Assembly: GCA_036939355.1 (NCBI GenBank)
Contig: JALLAP010000372.1
Location: 1-16,490, forward strand
Length of the DNA stretch: 16,490 bases
Direction of reading: 5' to 3'
Source of the DNA: Thalassiosira profunda
Taxonomy: Eukaryota; Bacillariophyta; Thalassiosirophyceae; Thalassiosirales; Thalassiosiraceae
This document shows positions 7,401 to 14,807 of the stretch, piece by piece. How positions within the stretch are numbered: the first letter of the stretch is position 1; each line of letters starts with the position of its first letter. The notes under the pieces are model-generated. The model saw only the letters and a list, made by a program, of their open reading frames with translations, was not told the DNA's origin and made no database searches. Position numbers and translations under genes: made by a program.

Positions 7401-10074
7401 GCCGCAGGAGATAGAGTTTGAGGTTGATGTTGAGCTCCCTCCTGAGCTAGGCGGAGACGGCGGGCTGCCCCTGGTCGGGGCCGAGGACGAAGAACTCGGC
7501 GGCGCGGCCGCCGAAGCGGAGCCGGCCGCGGCCGCGGCCGCCGCCGAACCAGAGGAACCGGCGCGGCGGCGCTCCACGCGCGCCCGCAGGAGTGTAGTGG
7601 GCAACCGGCTCGTTGACCAAGCAGCCCATTTGCAGTCGGGCGCTGCGCACAGGAGTGCCGCCGAGGCATCCAAGGCCCCCAATTCGAGCAAGGCCCCCAA
7701 ATCCAACTCGAAATCGGGCGCGGATCGCAGGAGGGCCTCCGAATCCGACGACAAGGCGGCGCTCGAGCACTACTCGGCGCTGGCCAAGCAGGAGAGGGCG
7801 CGGGCGAGAGCCAAGAGGCGCGGGAGGAAGCGCGCGGCCACCAGGGCCGAGCGCCGCGTGGCCCCCAGAGCGGCGGCTGTGGCTGTCGGAGCCCCCAGAG
7901 CCGCATTGGTGGCCCTCCAACGCGGAAGGCGCGAGGACGAGCGAAGATACCGCGGCGCCGAGGGGGCGGACGAAGCAAGGTCGCTGCACTCGCGCAGGAG
8001 TGGGCTCACGCAGCCTGTTGGTAGCGCTGCGGGACTGGTGGTGGACAATGCGGACCACCAAACGGACGCGGCACTGCTGACCGAGTCCGCGGACGAGGTC
8101 GCGGTGATGGCGTTCATGATGACGCAATACAGCCTAAAGGCTGGAATGAGGAAGTTTGGGGCGAAGGCGAAGAAGGGCCTCCGCAAGGAGCTGGAGCAGC
8201 TGCACATAATGGACACGTGGGAGCCGCAGGACCCCACCAAACTGACGCGTGAGGAGCGGATGAGGGCGTTGTCGTCACTCATGTTCCTGAAGGAGAAGCG
8301 CGACCAGTCGATGAAGGGGAGACTGTGCATCAACGGAGCGCCGCAGAGGGCCTACATCCCAAAGGAGGACGCGGCCTCACCCACCGTAGCCACCGAGAGC
8401 GTGTTCATGACGTCGGCCGTGGCGGCGAAAGAGCGGCGGTTCTGTAGATTCTTCGACGTGCCAGGGGCCTTCCTGAACACCGAGACGGACGAAGACGTGG
8501 TGATGGTGCTCAAGGACGAGCTGGCGGACGCCATCGTGAGCGTGGCTCCGGAGGTATATCGGCCGTTCGTGACGGTCAACCGCAAGGGGAAGTCGGTGCT
8601 GTACGTGAAGCTGAAGAAGGCGCTGTACGGCATGCTGCGCTCGAGCCTGCTGTTCTATCGGAAGCTCCGGGGCGAGCTGGAGGCGGACGGATTCGTGGTG
8701 AATCCATACGATCCGTGCGTGGCCAACAAGTGGGTCACGACTGCCAAGGGCGAGGAGAAGCAGATGACGGTCATCTGGCACGTGGACGACTTGATGGCGA
8801 CCTGCGAGGACAACCTGGCGCTCACGAGGTTTGGGAAGTACCTCGGGAAGATATACGGGGAGAAGCTGTCGTGCCACGTGGGACCGAGGCATGATTACCT
8901 CGGGATGAACCTCGAGCTGGGCAAGGATGGCCGGCTCGGAGTGGACATGATCGAGTTTCTGGACGGAATCATCAGGGATTTCCCAGAGGAGATCTCGGGG
9001 CGCGCGGCGACGCCCGCATCGGACAGGCTGTTTGACGTGCGCGACGCGGCCGAGACGGAGTCGAAGGGAAAGTACTTGGACGAAGAGCGGGCGAAGGCTT
9101 TCCACCGAGCGGTGGCGCAGCTACTGTTCATGTCATGTCGCCCTCGGAGGGACATACAGACGGCGGTATCTTTCCTCACGACGCGTGTGAAGAAGCCCGA
9201 CGAGGACGACTGGGGCAAGCTAAAGCGGCTGCTCCGATACCTCAAGTGCACGCGAAACTTGAAGCTGTGGCTGTCGGTGGACGACTTGACGGTGATGAAG
9301 TGGTGGATCGACGGATCACACAACGTGCACCACGATTGCAGAGGGCATGGCGGAGCAGCGATGTTCTTTGGAGAGACGGGAGCAGTGTCGAGCTACTCGA
9401 GAAAGCTGAAGCTCAACACGCGCAGCTCGACGGAAACTGAGTTGGTGAGCGTCGACTTCTTCATGCCCGAGGTGCTCTGGTCGCTTTACTTCATGCAAGA
9501 GCAGGGCTACGATGTGACGCATGCTGAGATCATGCAAGACAACATCAGCGCCCAGCTGCTGGAGAAGAACGGAAAGTTCTCGAGCTCGAAGAAGACGAAG
9601 CACATCAAGGCGAAGTTCTTCTTCGTCACCGACAAGGTGCGAGACGGAGAGGTCAAGGTCGTGGATTGCCCGACGGAAGCCATGTGGGCAGACGTGCTGA
9701 CGAAGCCTTTGCAAGGGCGGGCATTTCGCGAGATGAGAGCACGGCTGATGGGATGCGCCGTGGATTACGTCGACGAGGACGACGAGGACGACGAGACCAC
9801 TCAGGCTCGAGGAGCCGACGCGAGAAAGGATTCGGCACGTGCGAGGCGCTCCACGTCCCGGAAGACGCTGGTTTCGACAGGGGCGAGCCCGACGAAGCCA
9901 TCGCAGGAGTGTGTTGGGCGTGGAGCGGTTCGAGCAAGCGCGAGTCGGTTGGGTGCGACTGATGGCGAGTATGATCGCCATACTAGCTTCGCGAGGAAGC
10001 GAGTCACGCGGCCAGTTACGCGCGTAACTGCGAGAGCCACGCAGCCGATGCACGCACGGAGAGGGCGAGAGTGA
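4450..10074 (+). CDS. gag-pol: Copia Gag-Pol polyprotein (Gag, protease, integrase, RT, RNase H)
   Basis: 1874 residues in one frame without frameshift or stop. The first ATG after the leader, at 4450, is the start. Residues 2-25 are an RGG-rich, RNA-binding-type tail, followed by a helical capsid region. A zinc knuckle C365-x2-C368-x4-H373-x4-C378 ends Gag. The protease site is L-D429-N430-C-S-T instead of D-S/T-G, a form I recall from algal copia elements. The integrase triad is D645, D702 and E730 (or E728); no N-terminal HHCC finger is visible. An acidic, then Arg/Ala-rich linker spans about 890-1230. RT has F-D1336-V and H-V-D1446-D1447-L. RNase H has D1621, E1662/E1664, D1697 and H1718. 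An acidic D/E cluster near 1775-1785 precedes a basic tail, and about the last 54 residues are encoded by the 3' LTR. The protein would assemble particles, copy the RNA and integrate the cDNA. Confidence 0.96.
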   Translation: MSRQAAAGRGGRGGRGARGGRFNARGFAGAPKAYRSAIEEIQDETYNTGHAKYAAQCKETTKNLANYIARTGGDESFLAAKTVRTGEEQTIELPAAVDPADADAVLMRNEELRGIAKRRQKLDAAVKKGFALIWGQCSQDVKSKLEESEGWETIFEQQQLHLLMQKINRICVGFDEHKQGTMALVEGLKALFLYRQGKDQPTEQFTKNLLSLYTTVEQFGGSPGDQEGLVRDKLQSMHGEDPPRVADVDNPTDAEKALAKAEVTEEIKAALIMSGADKIRFDSLRRELNNDFMAGHDNWPKTAEEAKLRLQHYQPIVTPTYRADTPRHDGVAFMQGGGGGKGGGGKADAENEDGVQYNKAGESACFHCGQEGHWQANCPDKKAEMEAELHMQQAALDSVDEGDEEEYSMLNVTLLQEEEGLPKDRYYLDNCSTVTSLVNDAHISELKTVSRGLDVNYNAGRTTTKRVGKLGPLQAWHLPKGIANIISQNELEKFVRVTYDSRDGYYVAHTKGGPVRFYKDEKGLPYLDIKESDDAAALLFVQTVRQGFEGFTKKEVLKAKEARRAQGMLGGPSKADFAGLVSSNMIHNCPIERADVTNADKIFGPDLPGVRGHTTRRKPSPVTADYVKIPREFVLGNKVVTLAADVFFVDGIPMLLTLSRRIQFLTAEHTPSRTSKNLAKHVTRVLQVYYRAGFKVRYVLMDGEFEKVKDHLPGIVCNTTAAKEHVAEAERKIRVVKERMRGIICTLPFKLWPKRMVIELCYFVVLWLNAFPTKSGISAEYSPRELIVRWKLDYKKHCRVPFGAYCEVHDEPSPSNLVTVPRTHEAIAVGTSGNLQGSVKFFSLTTERVIKRRNFTEMKMPESIIRKVEAIATREKRPSRNRFLNRKKEPFSWTDEVPEDDPEFQGLLEDPEEAPFPDVSAEFPGVELERDAPVTAVEDEPEPPTDEQAAAALENAGIDPERFIREAAEREERDLQGPAVIEAEPQEIEFEVDVELPPELGGDGGLPLVGAEDEELGGAAAEAEPAAAAAAAEPEEPARRRSTRARRSVVGNRLVDQAAHLQSGAAHRSAAEASKAPNSSKAPKSNSKSGADRRRASESDDKAALEHYSALAKQERARARAKRRGRKRAATRAERRVAPRAAAVAVGAPRAALVALQRGRREDERRYRGAEGADEARSLHSRRSGLTQPVGSAAGLVVDNADHQTDAALLTESADEVAVMAFMMTQYSLKAGMRKFGAKAKKGLRKELEQLHIMDTWEPQDPTKLTREERMRALSSLMFLKEKRDQSMKGRLCINGAPQRAYIPKEDAASPTVATESVFMTSAVAAKERRFCRFFDVPGAFLNTETDEDVVMVLKDELADAIVSVAPEVYRPFVTVNRKGKSVLYVKLKKALYGMLRSSLLFYRKLRGELEADGFVVNPYDPCVANKWVTTAKGEEKQMTVIWHVDDLMATCEDNLALTRFGKYLGKIYGEKLSCHVGPRHDYLGMNLELGKDGRLGVDMIEFLDGIIRDFPEEISGRAATPASDRLFDVRDAAETESKGKYLDEERAKAFHRAVAQLLFMSCRPRRDIQTAVSFLTTRVKKPDEDDWGKLKRLLRYLKCTRNLKLWLSVDDLTVMKWWIDGSHNVHHDCRGHGGAAMFFGETGAVSSYSRKLKLNTRSSTETELVSVDFFMPEVLWSLYFMQEQGYDVTHAEIMQDNISAQLLEKNGKFSSSKKTKHIKAKFFFVTDKVRDGEVKVVDCPTEAMWADVLTKPLQGRAFREMRARLMGCAVDYVDEDDEDDETTQARGADARKDSARARRSTSRKTLVSTGASPTKPSQECVGRGAVRASASRLGATDGEYDRHTSFARKRVTRPVTRVTARATQPMHARRGRE
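9902..9911 (+). promoter_or_regulatory. Candidate polypurine tract (weak) abutting the 3' LTR
   Basis: CGCAGGAGTG lies immediately before the 3' LTR, where the plus-strand primer should sit. Only A-G-G-A-G is continuously purine, so it is a poor tract by usual standards. The same 10-mer recurs exactly at 7585-7594 and 7993-8002 inside the element. Confidence 0.35.
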
Positions 10075-10162
10075 AGAGGTAAGAGCCATGGGCTCAATTT
10101 TATTAGGCAATCTCAGTATCCAATGTTATTGCTGTAGCGTCTGTATTGACGTCTTCTCAACA
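9912..10162 (+). repeat. 3' LTR
   Basis: 251 bp, identical by eye to 4140-4390 at a constant offset of 5772. It contains the last codons and TGA stop (10072-10074) of the polyprotein within U3, the 18-bp palindrome at 10013-10030, and the R-region arm at 10098-10111 that could receive the first-strand transfer. Confidence 0.95.
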
Positions 10163-10167
10163 GCCGC
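10163..10167. repeat. Right copy of 5-bp target site duplication (GCCGC)
   Basis: GCCGC directly follows the CAACA end of the 3' LTR and matches 4135-4139. Confidence 0.93.
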
Positions 10168-10729
10168 AGGCCGGTGCTAGTTCTAAATACCCCAAAAAAT
10201 CGGACTATCCCCCGCCGTTGCACCTCAAACATGAAATCACCCCCCGTGGCGGCGGGCATGGCCCTCCTACGAAGACCAAACCGGCTCAATGCCGGCGCCG
10301 GGTGCATCGAATCGACGGAGTAGGTCGTTGCGGACCCGCCGTAGTCTTTCCATTTGTTATTTGTTATCTAGAAATCATTTGTCCAATTCTTGATATTTCT
10401 CCTACCAAAATCTTATGCTCTGTCTCTAAGAGATGTCATCACTTCTTGGGGGCGGGAAGTCTTCCGTGATCACGGGCGTTTTCGGTTGCCGGGATGGCCG
10501 CTTTGCATTTGCAGAAGAGGGCAGCGAGCTCGTCCTCGGAGGCCAACAGCATTATGCTTGATACGGGCGCTGTCGTTCTTGTTCCAAGAACGTTGGAGTG
10601 GCCTTCCAGCGGCTCGAATTAAGCGAGAAGGACAAGGTTGAAAATTGGTTCGCGACGGTTGACAAACACTTTTAGATCGGTGGTTACTATTCGCACGGAC
10701 ACCTGCCGCAGCGACTGATTAAAACTCTT
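10168..10729. other. Intergenic stretch with no convincing gene
   Basis: Mixed composition with an AT-richer patch at about 10345-10440. Short frames exist on both strands, but none has a recognisable domain. One plus frame reads G-S-E-L-V-L-G-G (10520-10543), and a neighbouring frame reads M-L-D-T-G-A-V-V soon after (about 10554-10577). These faintly recall pepsin-type proteases but are too close together and out of frame. It lies beyond the stop of the minus-strand glycosyltransferase, so it may include that gene's 3' UTR. Confidence 0.5.
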
Positions 10730-11785
10730 TCAATTGATTTCTTTTGCTCCAAGCACCATATCCCGAATCTGTTGCCTTAACTTCCCGCCACCAACATCAT
10801 CGATAAAGGAAAAGTAATCTTGCAAAGTTTGTTCTCCGTCGGCAAGAATAGGTTGTGCCAAGACTTCGGCATATGCCGTCCGATTTGTCTCGAGATAGGC
10901 AATACGGTCGAGTGCTGGTTGTGGGTCCTGAATGTCGTAGTAGATGAAGGCATCTTTATTGAAGAGTTTGAAGATGTCGGTTGTGCCATAGTAGATGGGA
11001 ACGGTCGATGCCATGAATGCGTTCGCAATTTTTTCAGTCACATATCCTTTGACGTTGCTGTTCTCCATCACAAGGGCAAATCGAAATGGGACCATTTCGG
11101 AAACGACATGGGTGCGCCAACTCTTTCGTCGATTACTGTCATGTTGTTGTAGTTGTTTGTAACTTCCGTAGCACTGGCCCTTTGCCACTGGCGCTTCAAA
11201 ATGGTGCGTCGACGCAAAGCCAACAAGTGCATCAAATGCTTGTTGCCGGAATATTACGCAATGTGAGTTGATGTACACGAGAAAGTGTGGTGCCGGCTCG
11301 TGTGTGCGAGGTTTGAGAAAATCATTGGCATTGGTGTAGTTTGGTTGACGCGACAACGATCGTGAAATCAGAAAAACTTGGAGGTGCCCAGCCACAGATC
11401 TGGGCGGCGTTGTGACACCCACATAATAAGTGCGTGGATGTTTGGCGATGGGCATCTGTCCATTTTCGCCGTCCATGTACAACACGCGACCAGTGTATTT
11501 CTCGACGTTTTTACAGCTAGTGGTAGCCATTGGCACATCACAACTAGCCATTAACACATCATCAACAGAACTCGAATTGCCATCCCAGACGGCAACGCGC
11601 CGTTCTGGAAATAGTATGCGTGCCTCAATCGAATTTGCAAATTCGATGTAGCCACATACATGGACGGTATGGAGGGGCATCGTGCTGACCGCAGGTTGCG
11701 ACCAACTTAAGAAGCTGCCAACGAGGCAGCAGGAAACCAGAAGGGTCGTCCATGAAGAATAGCTTCTCCCACATCTCCCATCCAT
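10730..11785 (-). CDS. GT10 family glycosyltransferase (alpha-1,3-fucosyltransferase-like)
   Basis: 351 residues, intact, single exon, ATG at 11785. Residues about 12-29 form a hydrophobic signal anchor after a short basic N-terminus, as in type II Golgi enzymes. The diagnostic GT10 block is at about 234-288: F-R-F-A-L-V-M-E-N-S, then G-Y-V-T-E-K, then A-S-T-V-P-I-Y-Y-G, matching the family pattern F-x-x-x-x-E-N-S…Y-x-T-E-K…P-V-Y-x-G that binds the GDP-sugar. An upstream segment, F-L-V-Y-I-N-S-H-C at 168-176, resembles the conserved S-N-C region. The family transfers fucose from GDP-fucose to N-acetylglucosamine-type acceptors in the Golgi lumen; the exact acceptor here cannot be told. N-glycosylation sequons occur at N70, N149 and N301. 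The length is near the short end for the family but the catalytic half is complete. Confidence 0.85.
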   Translation of the reverse strand: MDGRCGRSYSSWTTLLVSCCLVGSFLSWSQPAVSTMPLHTVHVCGYIEFANSIEARILFPERRVAVWDGNSSSVDDVLMASCDVPMATTSCKNVEKYTGRVLYMDGENGQMPIAKHPRTYYVGVTTPPRSVAGHLQVFLISRSLSRQPNYTNANDFLKPRTHEPAPHFLVYINSHCVIFRQQAFDALVGFASTHHFEAPVAKGQCYGSYKQLQQHDSNRRKSWRTHVVSEMVPFRFALVMENSNVKGYVTEKIANAFMASTVPIYYGTTDIFKLFNKDAFIYYDIQDPQPALDRIAYLETNRTAYAEVLAQPILADGEQTLQDYFSFIDDVGGGKLRQQIRDMVLGAKEIN

Positions 11786-11902
11786 GATGATAGTGAACCG
11801 AAGGAGTTAGAAGTATCAGTCTCAGGGCAGCGATGCACAGGCATAACCTAGCTAGGTAGGTACAATAGAGACAAGTGATTAAGTACGTATATCGTACCTA
11901 AT

Positions 11903-11957
11903 GCTGATACCCCTCCCATTTCGATGCCGAAGGGATCGAAATGGCAAGTGCATCAGC
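11903..11957. repeat. Long imperfect hairpin in intergenic DNA
   Basis: CCATTTCGAT (11916-11925) and ATCGAAATGG (11935-11944) are perfect 10-bp arms around a 9-base loop. An outer pair, GCTGAT (11903-11908) and ATCAGC (11952-11957), extends the stem past a 7-base internal loop. More dyads lie just to the left: CCTAGCTAGG (11847-11856), TAGGTAC/GTACCTA (11857-11863, 11894-11900) and GTACG/CGTAC (11883-11887, 11893-11897). It lies between the glycosyltransferase start and the copia remnant, so it could be a remnant LTR or a regulatory hairpin. Confidence 0.6.
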
Positions 11958-11959
11958 GC

Positions 11960-13894
11960 TCACCCGAAAGCCCCACGATCTGGGACCATGAAGCAACTAA
12001 TTTCGCTGCGGTCGGGTTGCAGTATCCAAGGAAGGGAGAGCAGGATCGCTGTTTGTCGTGTGCTCCTGCTTTTCCCTGAATTGCGTGTACAAACGTTGAA
12101 AACAAGATGAGTATTGTGGTGGCACACGTCCCATGACGTAGTCGACGTGCCGTCGGAATGTTGTTTCGTGAAATGGTCCGCCATATTCTGGGATGTGTCC
12201 ACCCGGCGGAGGACGATCAGGTCGCGTTCAACCCAATCAGAGAGAGCAAACCAACGAATGTCCACATGACGTGTTCGCGACGTCGGTTTCTGNACGCTGG
12301 ATTTGGTCCGGCCGCTGCCTTTTGTGCGGTTGGTGGCCTTCGTGCTGCAATTTGAGCTGGCCGAGCGTGCCGCGTCGCTTTTCCGGCTGGCGCTGCCCAC
12401 CGCGCGCGGCGCGTACTCCCGCCGCGCCTCCCTCGCGGCGTCCCGAAACGCGCACTCGGGACACCCCCCGGGGAGGGCGGTCCACTTCCCGCCCCCCAGG
12501 ACCGTCCGCTGGGCCACGACGCGGGAGGGGTGGCGGGGGCACCGGCCGTTCGCGTCGAAGGGGCGGCGAGGTTCGACGGCCTCGCCGGTGGACGAGGCGG
12601 CGGTGGAGCCGGTGGCGTGGGATTGGATCGATTTGTCCTTGCTTTTGGTCCGGCGGAGCGAGGGCGACGGGGGGAGGGAGCTGGATTTCGACCCGTCTCC
12701 GCGCGCCTTGGCGGGCGGCCTCGCCTTCTTCGGAACAGTTGTGACATCACGTTTCGTCGTGGGAGGGGAAGGAGGGAGCGCTGCGGCCCTCGTCAGTGGA
12801 GGTTCGCGAGGCAACGCCGGCGCGCGCACGTCGTCCGCAAAGGTAACGTTGCTGCGCGCCCACGCCTTCCGCGACATGCCCCGCGGCCGGTCCGACGAGG
12901 CGTCCTTTTCGGGGGGCGGCGATGATGGATTGGCCGGGCCATCGCCTCCGGCGGCATCGCGGGCCAGGTTCTCGGGGCAAGACGTTGCAAAATCCAGGTC
13001 GTGTCCAGAGCGCAGCAATTCCTCGGGAGAGATCAGTTGCGTGGTGTCCGTTGCGCGTCTGCGCGGAACCTGGGATGGCTTTGGCGACACATTCCCTTTC
13101 CTGATGTCTCCCGACTTCTCTGCGTCATCGATCGGCGCCAGAGGAGGCGACGGCAACGTAGACGGCTTGGAAAGGGGTTTCTTTTGGTGCTCATTCGATT
13201 CTTTCGAGGAAGCGGCGCTCGCGCGACGCCTCGGCGGCGGCGGCGGCGGCGGCACCGGCGAGGACATGGGCACCGACAAACTTCGCTTCGGCGGCGGCCG
13301 AAACCACCCCAGCCCCCGCAGCGCGCAGTCCATGGTGATCTCGCTCGCGACGCTCCCCCCGCTCCCCGGGCCCGCCACGCTCTCCGGCACGGCGTTTGCC
13401 GCCAGCGCCGTTTGGAACATTTTGGCGGCCTGCGGGGCGGACATGGGCGCGTGGCCCGAGACTTTCCCATCCTTCCACGTTTCCCGGGCTTCATCCGGCG
13501 ATGGCGCCTCGAACAGGTCGTCGGAGGCGTCGTCGATGACCGCCTCGCCGTTCGTCCTTCCTCGATTCTGCTCTGCCACCGCCTCCCGCAGCCGGCGGAT
13601 GCGGTCGACGATGTCGCCGGCCTGGGCCTCGAGCGCCCTCTTGGCGTCAGCGGGTGGCGCGCTCGCGTTCCGCACCGACAGCTGGACGAGGTCCGCGGCC
13701 AGGCGGTTCGCCGGCGCGGCGCCGCCGGGCCCCACGCTGTGTTTGGGGTCCGAGTCGCCTTCCGAGGAGTCCGTCGTGGAGGTGGAGGCCGACGCGCGCA
13801 GCCCCCTACCGTCTGCGCCGAGCGCCTTCTCCGCGCCCCTGCCGCTCTTCTGGGGCAACGCGCTATCGCGGTCCAACCGCGACGGGGGCCCCAT
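11960..13894 (-). CDS. Disordered hypothetical protein, C-terminally fused to a copia remnant
   Basis: A 644-codon frame with ATG at 13894. Residues 1-533 look like a host protein: Ser/Pro/Ala-rich and probably disordered, with a possible helical segment at about 88-112, a poly-Pro run near 219-225, and C452-P-R-H455-P … C478-P-E-C481, a likely metal-binding pair. I recall similar C-x2-H-P…C-P-x-C modules in many stramenopile proteins. Residue 534 is undefined because base 12293 is N. After it the frame reads into copia RNase H sequence (R-T-R-H-V-D-I-R-W-F-A-L), so the true host C-terminus is probably lost or misassembled at that point. The plus strand has a 629-codon open frame over the same DNA; I prefer the minus strand because of the motif and the matching copia orientation. 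Function unknown. No intron was identified, but the true start could lie upstream. Confidence 0.55.
   Translation of the reverse strand: MGPPSRLDRDSALPQKSGRGAEKALGADGRGLRASASTSTTDSSEGDSDPKHSVGPGGAAPANRLAADLVQLSVRNASAPPADAKRALEAQAGDIVDRIRRLREAVAEQNRGRTNGEAVIDDASDDLFEAPSPDEARETWKDGKVSGHAPMSAPQAAKMFQTALAANAVPESVAGPGSGGSVASEITMDCALRGLGWFRPPPKRSLSVPMSSPVPPPPPPPRRRASAASSKESNEHQKKPLSKPSTLPSPPLAPIDDAEKSGDIRKGNVSPKPSQVPRRRATDTTQLISPEELLRSGHDLDFATSCPENLARDAAGGDGPANPSSPPPEKDASSDRPRGMSRKAWARSNVTFADDVRAPALPREPPLTRAAALPPSPPTTKRDVTTVPKKARPPAKARGDGSKSSSLPPSPSLRRTKSKDKSIQSHATGSTAASSTGEAVEPRRPFDANGRCPRHPSRVVAQRTVLGGGKWTALPGGCPECAFRDAAREARREYAPRAVGSASRKSDAARSASSNCSTKATNRTKGSGRTKSSXQKPTSRTRHVDIRWFALSDWVERDLIVLRRVDTSQNMADHFTKQHSDGTSTTSWDVCHHNTHLVFNVCTRNSGKSRSTRQTAILLSLPWILQPDRSEISCFMVPDRGAFG
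12102..12290 (-). mobile_element. Degenerate 3' fragment of a second copia family (RNase H C-terminus)
   Basis: The minus strand encodes T-R-H-V-D-I-R-W-F-A-L-S-D-W-V and N-M-A-D-H-F-T-K, the conserved end of copia RNase H. The next block, F-R-R-H-V-D-Y-V-M-G-R-V-P-P, is in another frame, so the fragment is frameshifted just after D-H-F-T-K. It differs clearly from the full element, which has K-T-K-H-I-K-A-K-F-F-F-V at this place, so it is another lineage and not a copy. The rest of the element is absent. Confidence 0.8.
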
Positions 13895-14807
13895 CGATCG
13901 GCGAATTGCAATTGGCGCACAAGATGTGTCTCGTCTACGCCGCCGCCGGCGCCGACCGCTGCATCGTCGCCGCCCGCGTCTCCGGCGCGCTCGCCGGCGT
14001 CTCCTAGACCCCGAGAATGCCCAACATCTCCCGGCGCGGTCGTGCGACCAGCAGGCAGGGCGGGGCCTTGCGAGAAGGCGCGGCTCATCGAACTTTTTTG
14101 GCTGGCTTTGCAGGTTCTCGGAGAAGCGTCCAGGGAAAGCCGTTCGGTTCTTTTGTCAGCCAAATTTGTCAGCATGCACCAAGCCAAGGTAGTTTGACCC
14201 TGACCTTGCTCGCCACGCACAGTCACCTCGACCGAGTTTCTCCAATGATGATTGATGTGCTGATAGTCTGCTGGATGCTACTTTAGTCCTTGGCAGCAGT
14301 GGCAGCCACTATTCGTGGCGGACCAAGCAGCTCCGCAAGTCGAGACAATCTGGAGGCATCAAGAATGTTCCAGTCCACGCGCCCGATACATCCGTACCGT
14401 CAGCACCGAGTTGTGCGTATGCGAAAGGCGCGGCAGTGCTTCAGCTCAAGCTTCACCGTCACCGCTCACATGTTATCGGCGGAGGCCTTGGAGTACGATC
14501 TCCAACCCCCAACGCCAACTCATTATCGACGGCACCCAGTTCCGGCTCCGCGGCTAGGCTGACCCAGGAGGCCGATTCATTTCTCTCCTCGCCAACTCTA
14601 CCTGTGGTGTGAATCCCGATCAGCAGACCAGATTGTCGGAATATTTCCCCAACATTCATAAAAGTCGCTCTCCGTCGCATACGACCGAGAGCAGCTCCGC
14701 CAAGGAAAGCGACGGGGGCCGAAACAACTCCGACGCGAATCGGAAGCGTTCGTCCAAGTAGCTTTCCTTCTCTTCTCTTCGCTTTGGTACTTGCGCAACC
14801 CGCACTT
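13895..14807. other. Stretch with only short, unconvincing ORFs
   Basis: No gene can be supported. Plus-strand frames of about 30-120 codons overlap here. The most coding-like are one around 14256-14612 and one at 14558-14761 whose Ser/Lys/Asn-rich end stops 46 bases before the convergent CDP-DAG synthase stop. They could be the terminal exons of a spliced plus-strand gene, but I found no convincing splice sites. The part next to 13894 may be the 5' UTR or promoter of the minus-strand disordered protein. Confidence 0.45.

Larger units (their letters stand above)
4140..10162 (+). mobile_element. Complete, apparently intact Ty1/copia LTR retrotransposon (6,023 bp)
   Basis: Two 251-bp direct repeats (4140-4390 and 9912-10162) begin TGTTG and end CAACA, forming short terminal inverted repeats, and are flanked by GCCGC duplications. 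I compared the two LTRs base by base and saw no difference, which implies a very recent insertion. The internal region carries one ORF in the order Gag, protease, integrase, RT, RNase H; integrase before RT defines the copia superfamily. All catalytic residues I can identify are present. No tRNA-type primer-binding site follows the 5' LTR; a self-complementary segment occupies that place. The purine tract before the 3' LTR is weak. Reconstructing the empty site joins 4139 directly to 10168 with no break in flanking DNA. Confidence 0.96.

Noticed and set aside
6873..7754. 293-codon antisense frame, very Ser-rich
   Set aside because: It is a shadow of the Ala/Glu/Arg-rich linker of Gag-Pol.
10113..10307. 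Small minus-strand ORF that would continue in frame across the empty site into the left flank
   Set aside because: It would be only about 65 codons with no motif; interruption of a real gene by the copia element cannot be supported.
12303..14192. 629-codon plus-strand open frame
   Set aside because: It overlaps the minus-strand ORF that carries the Cys/His motif and the copia remnant. Its own product has no recognisable motif and looks like GC-rich antisense.
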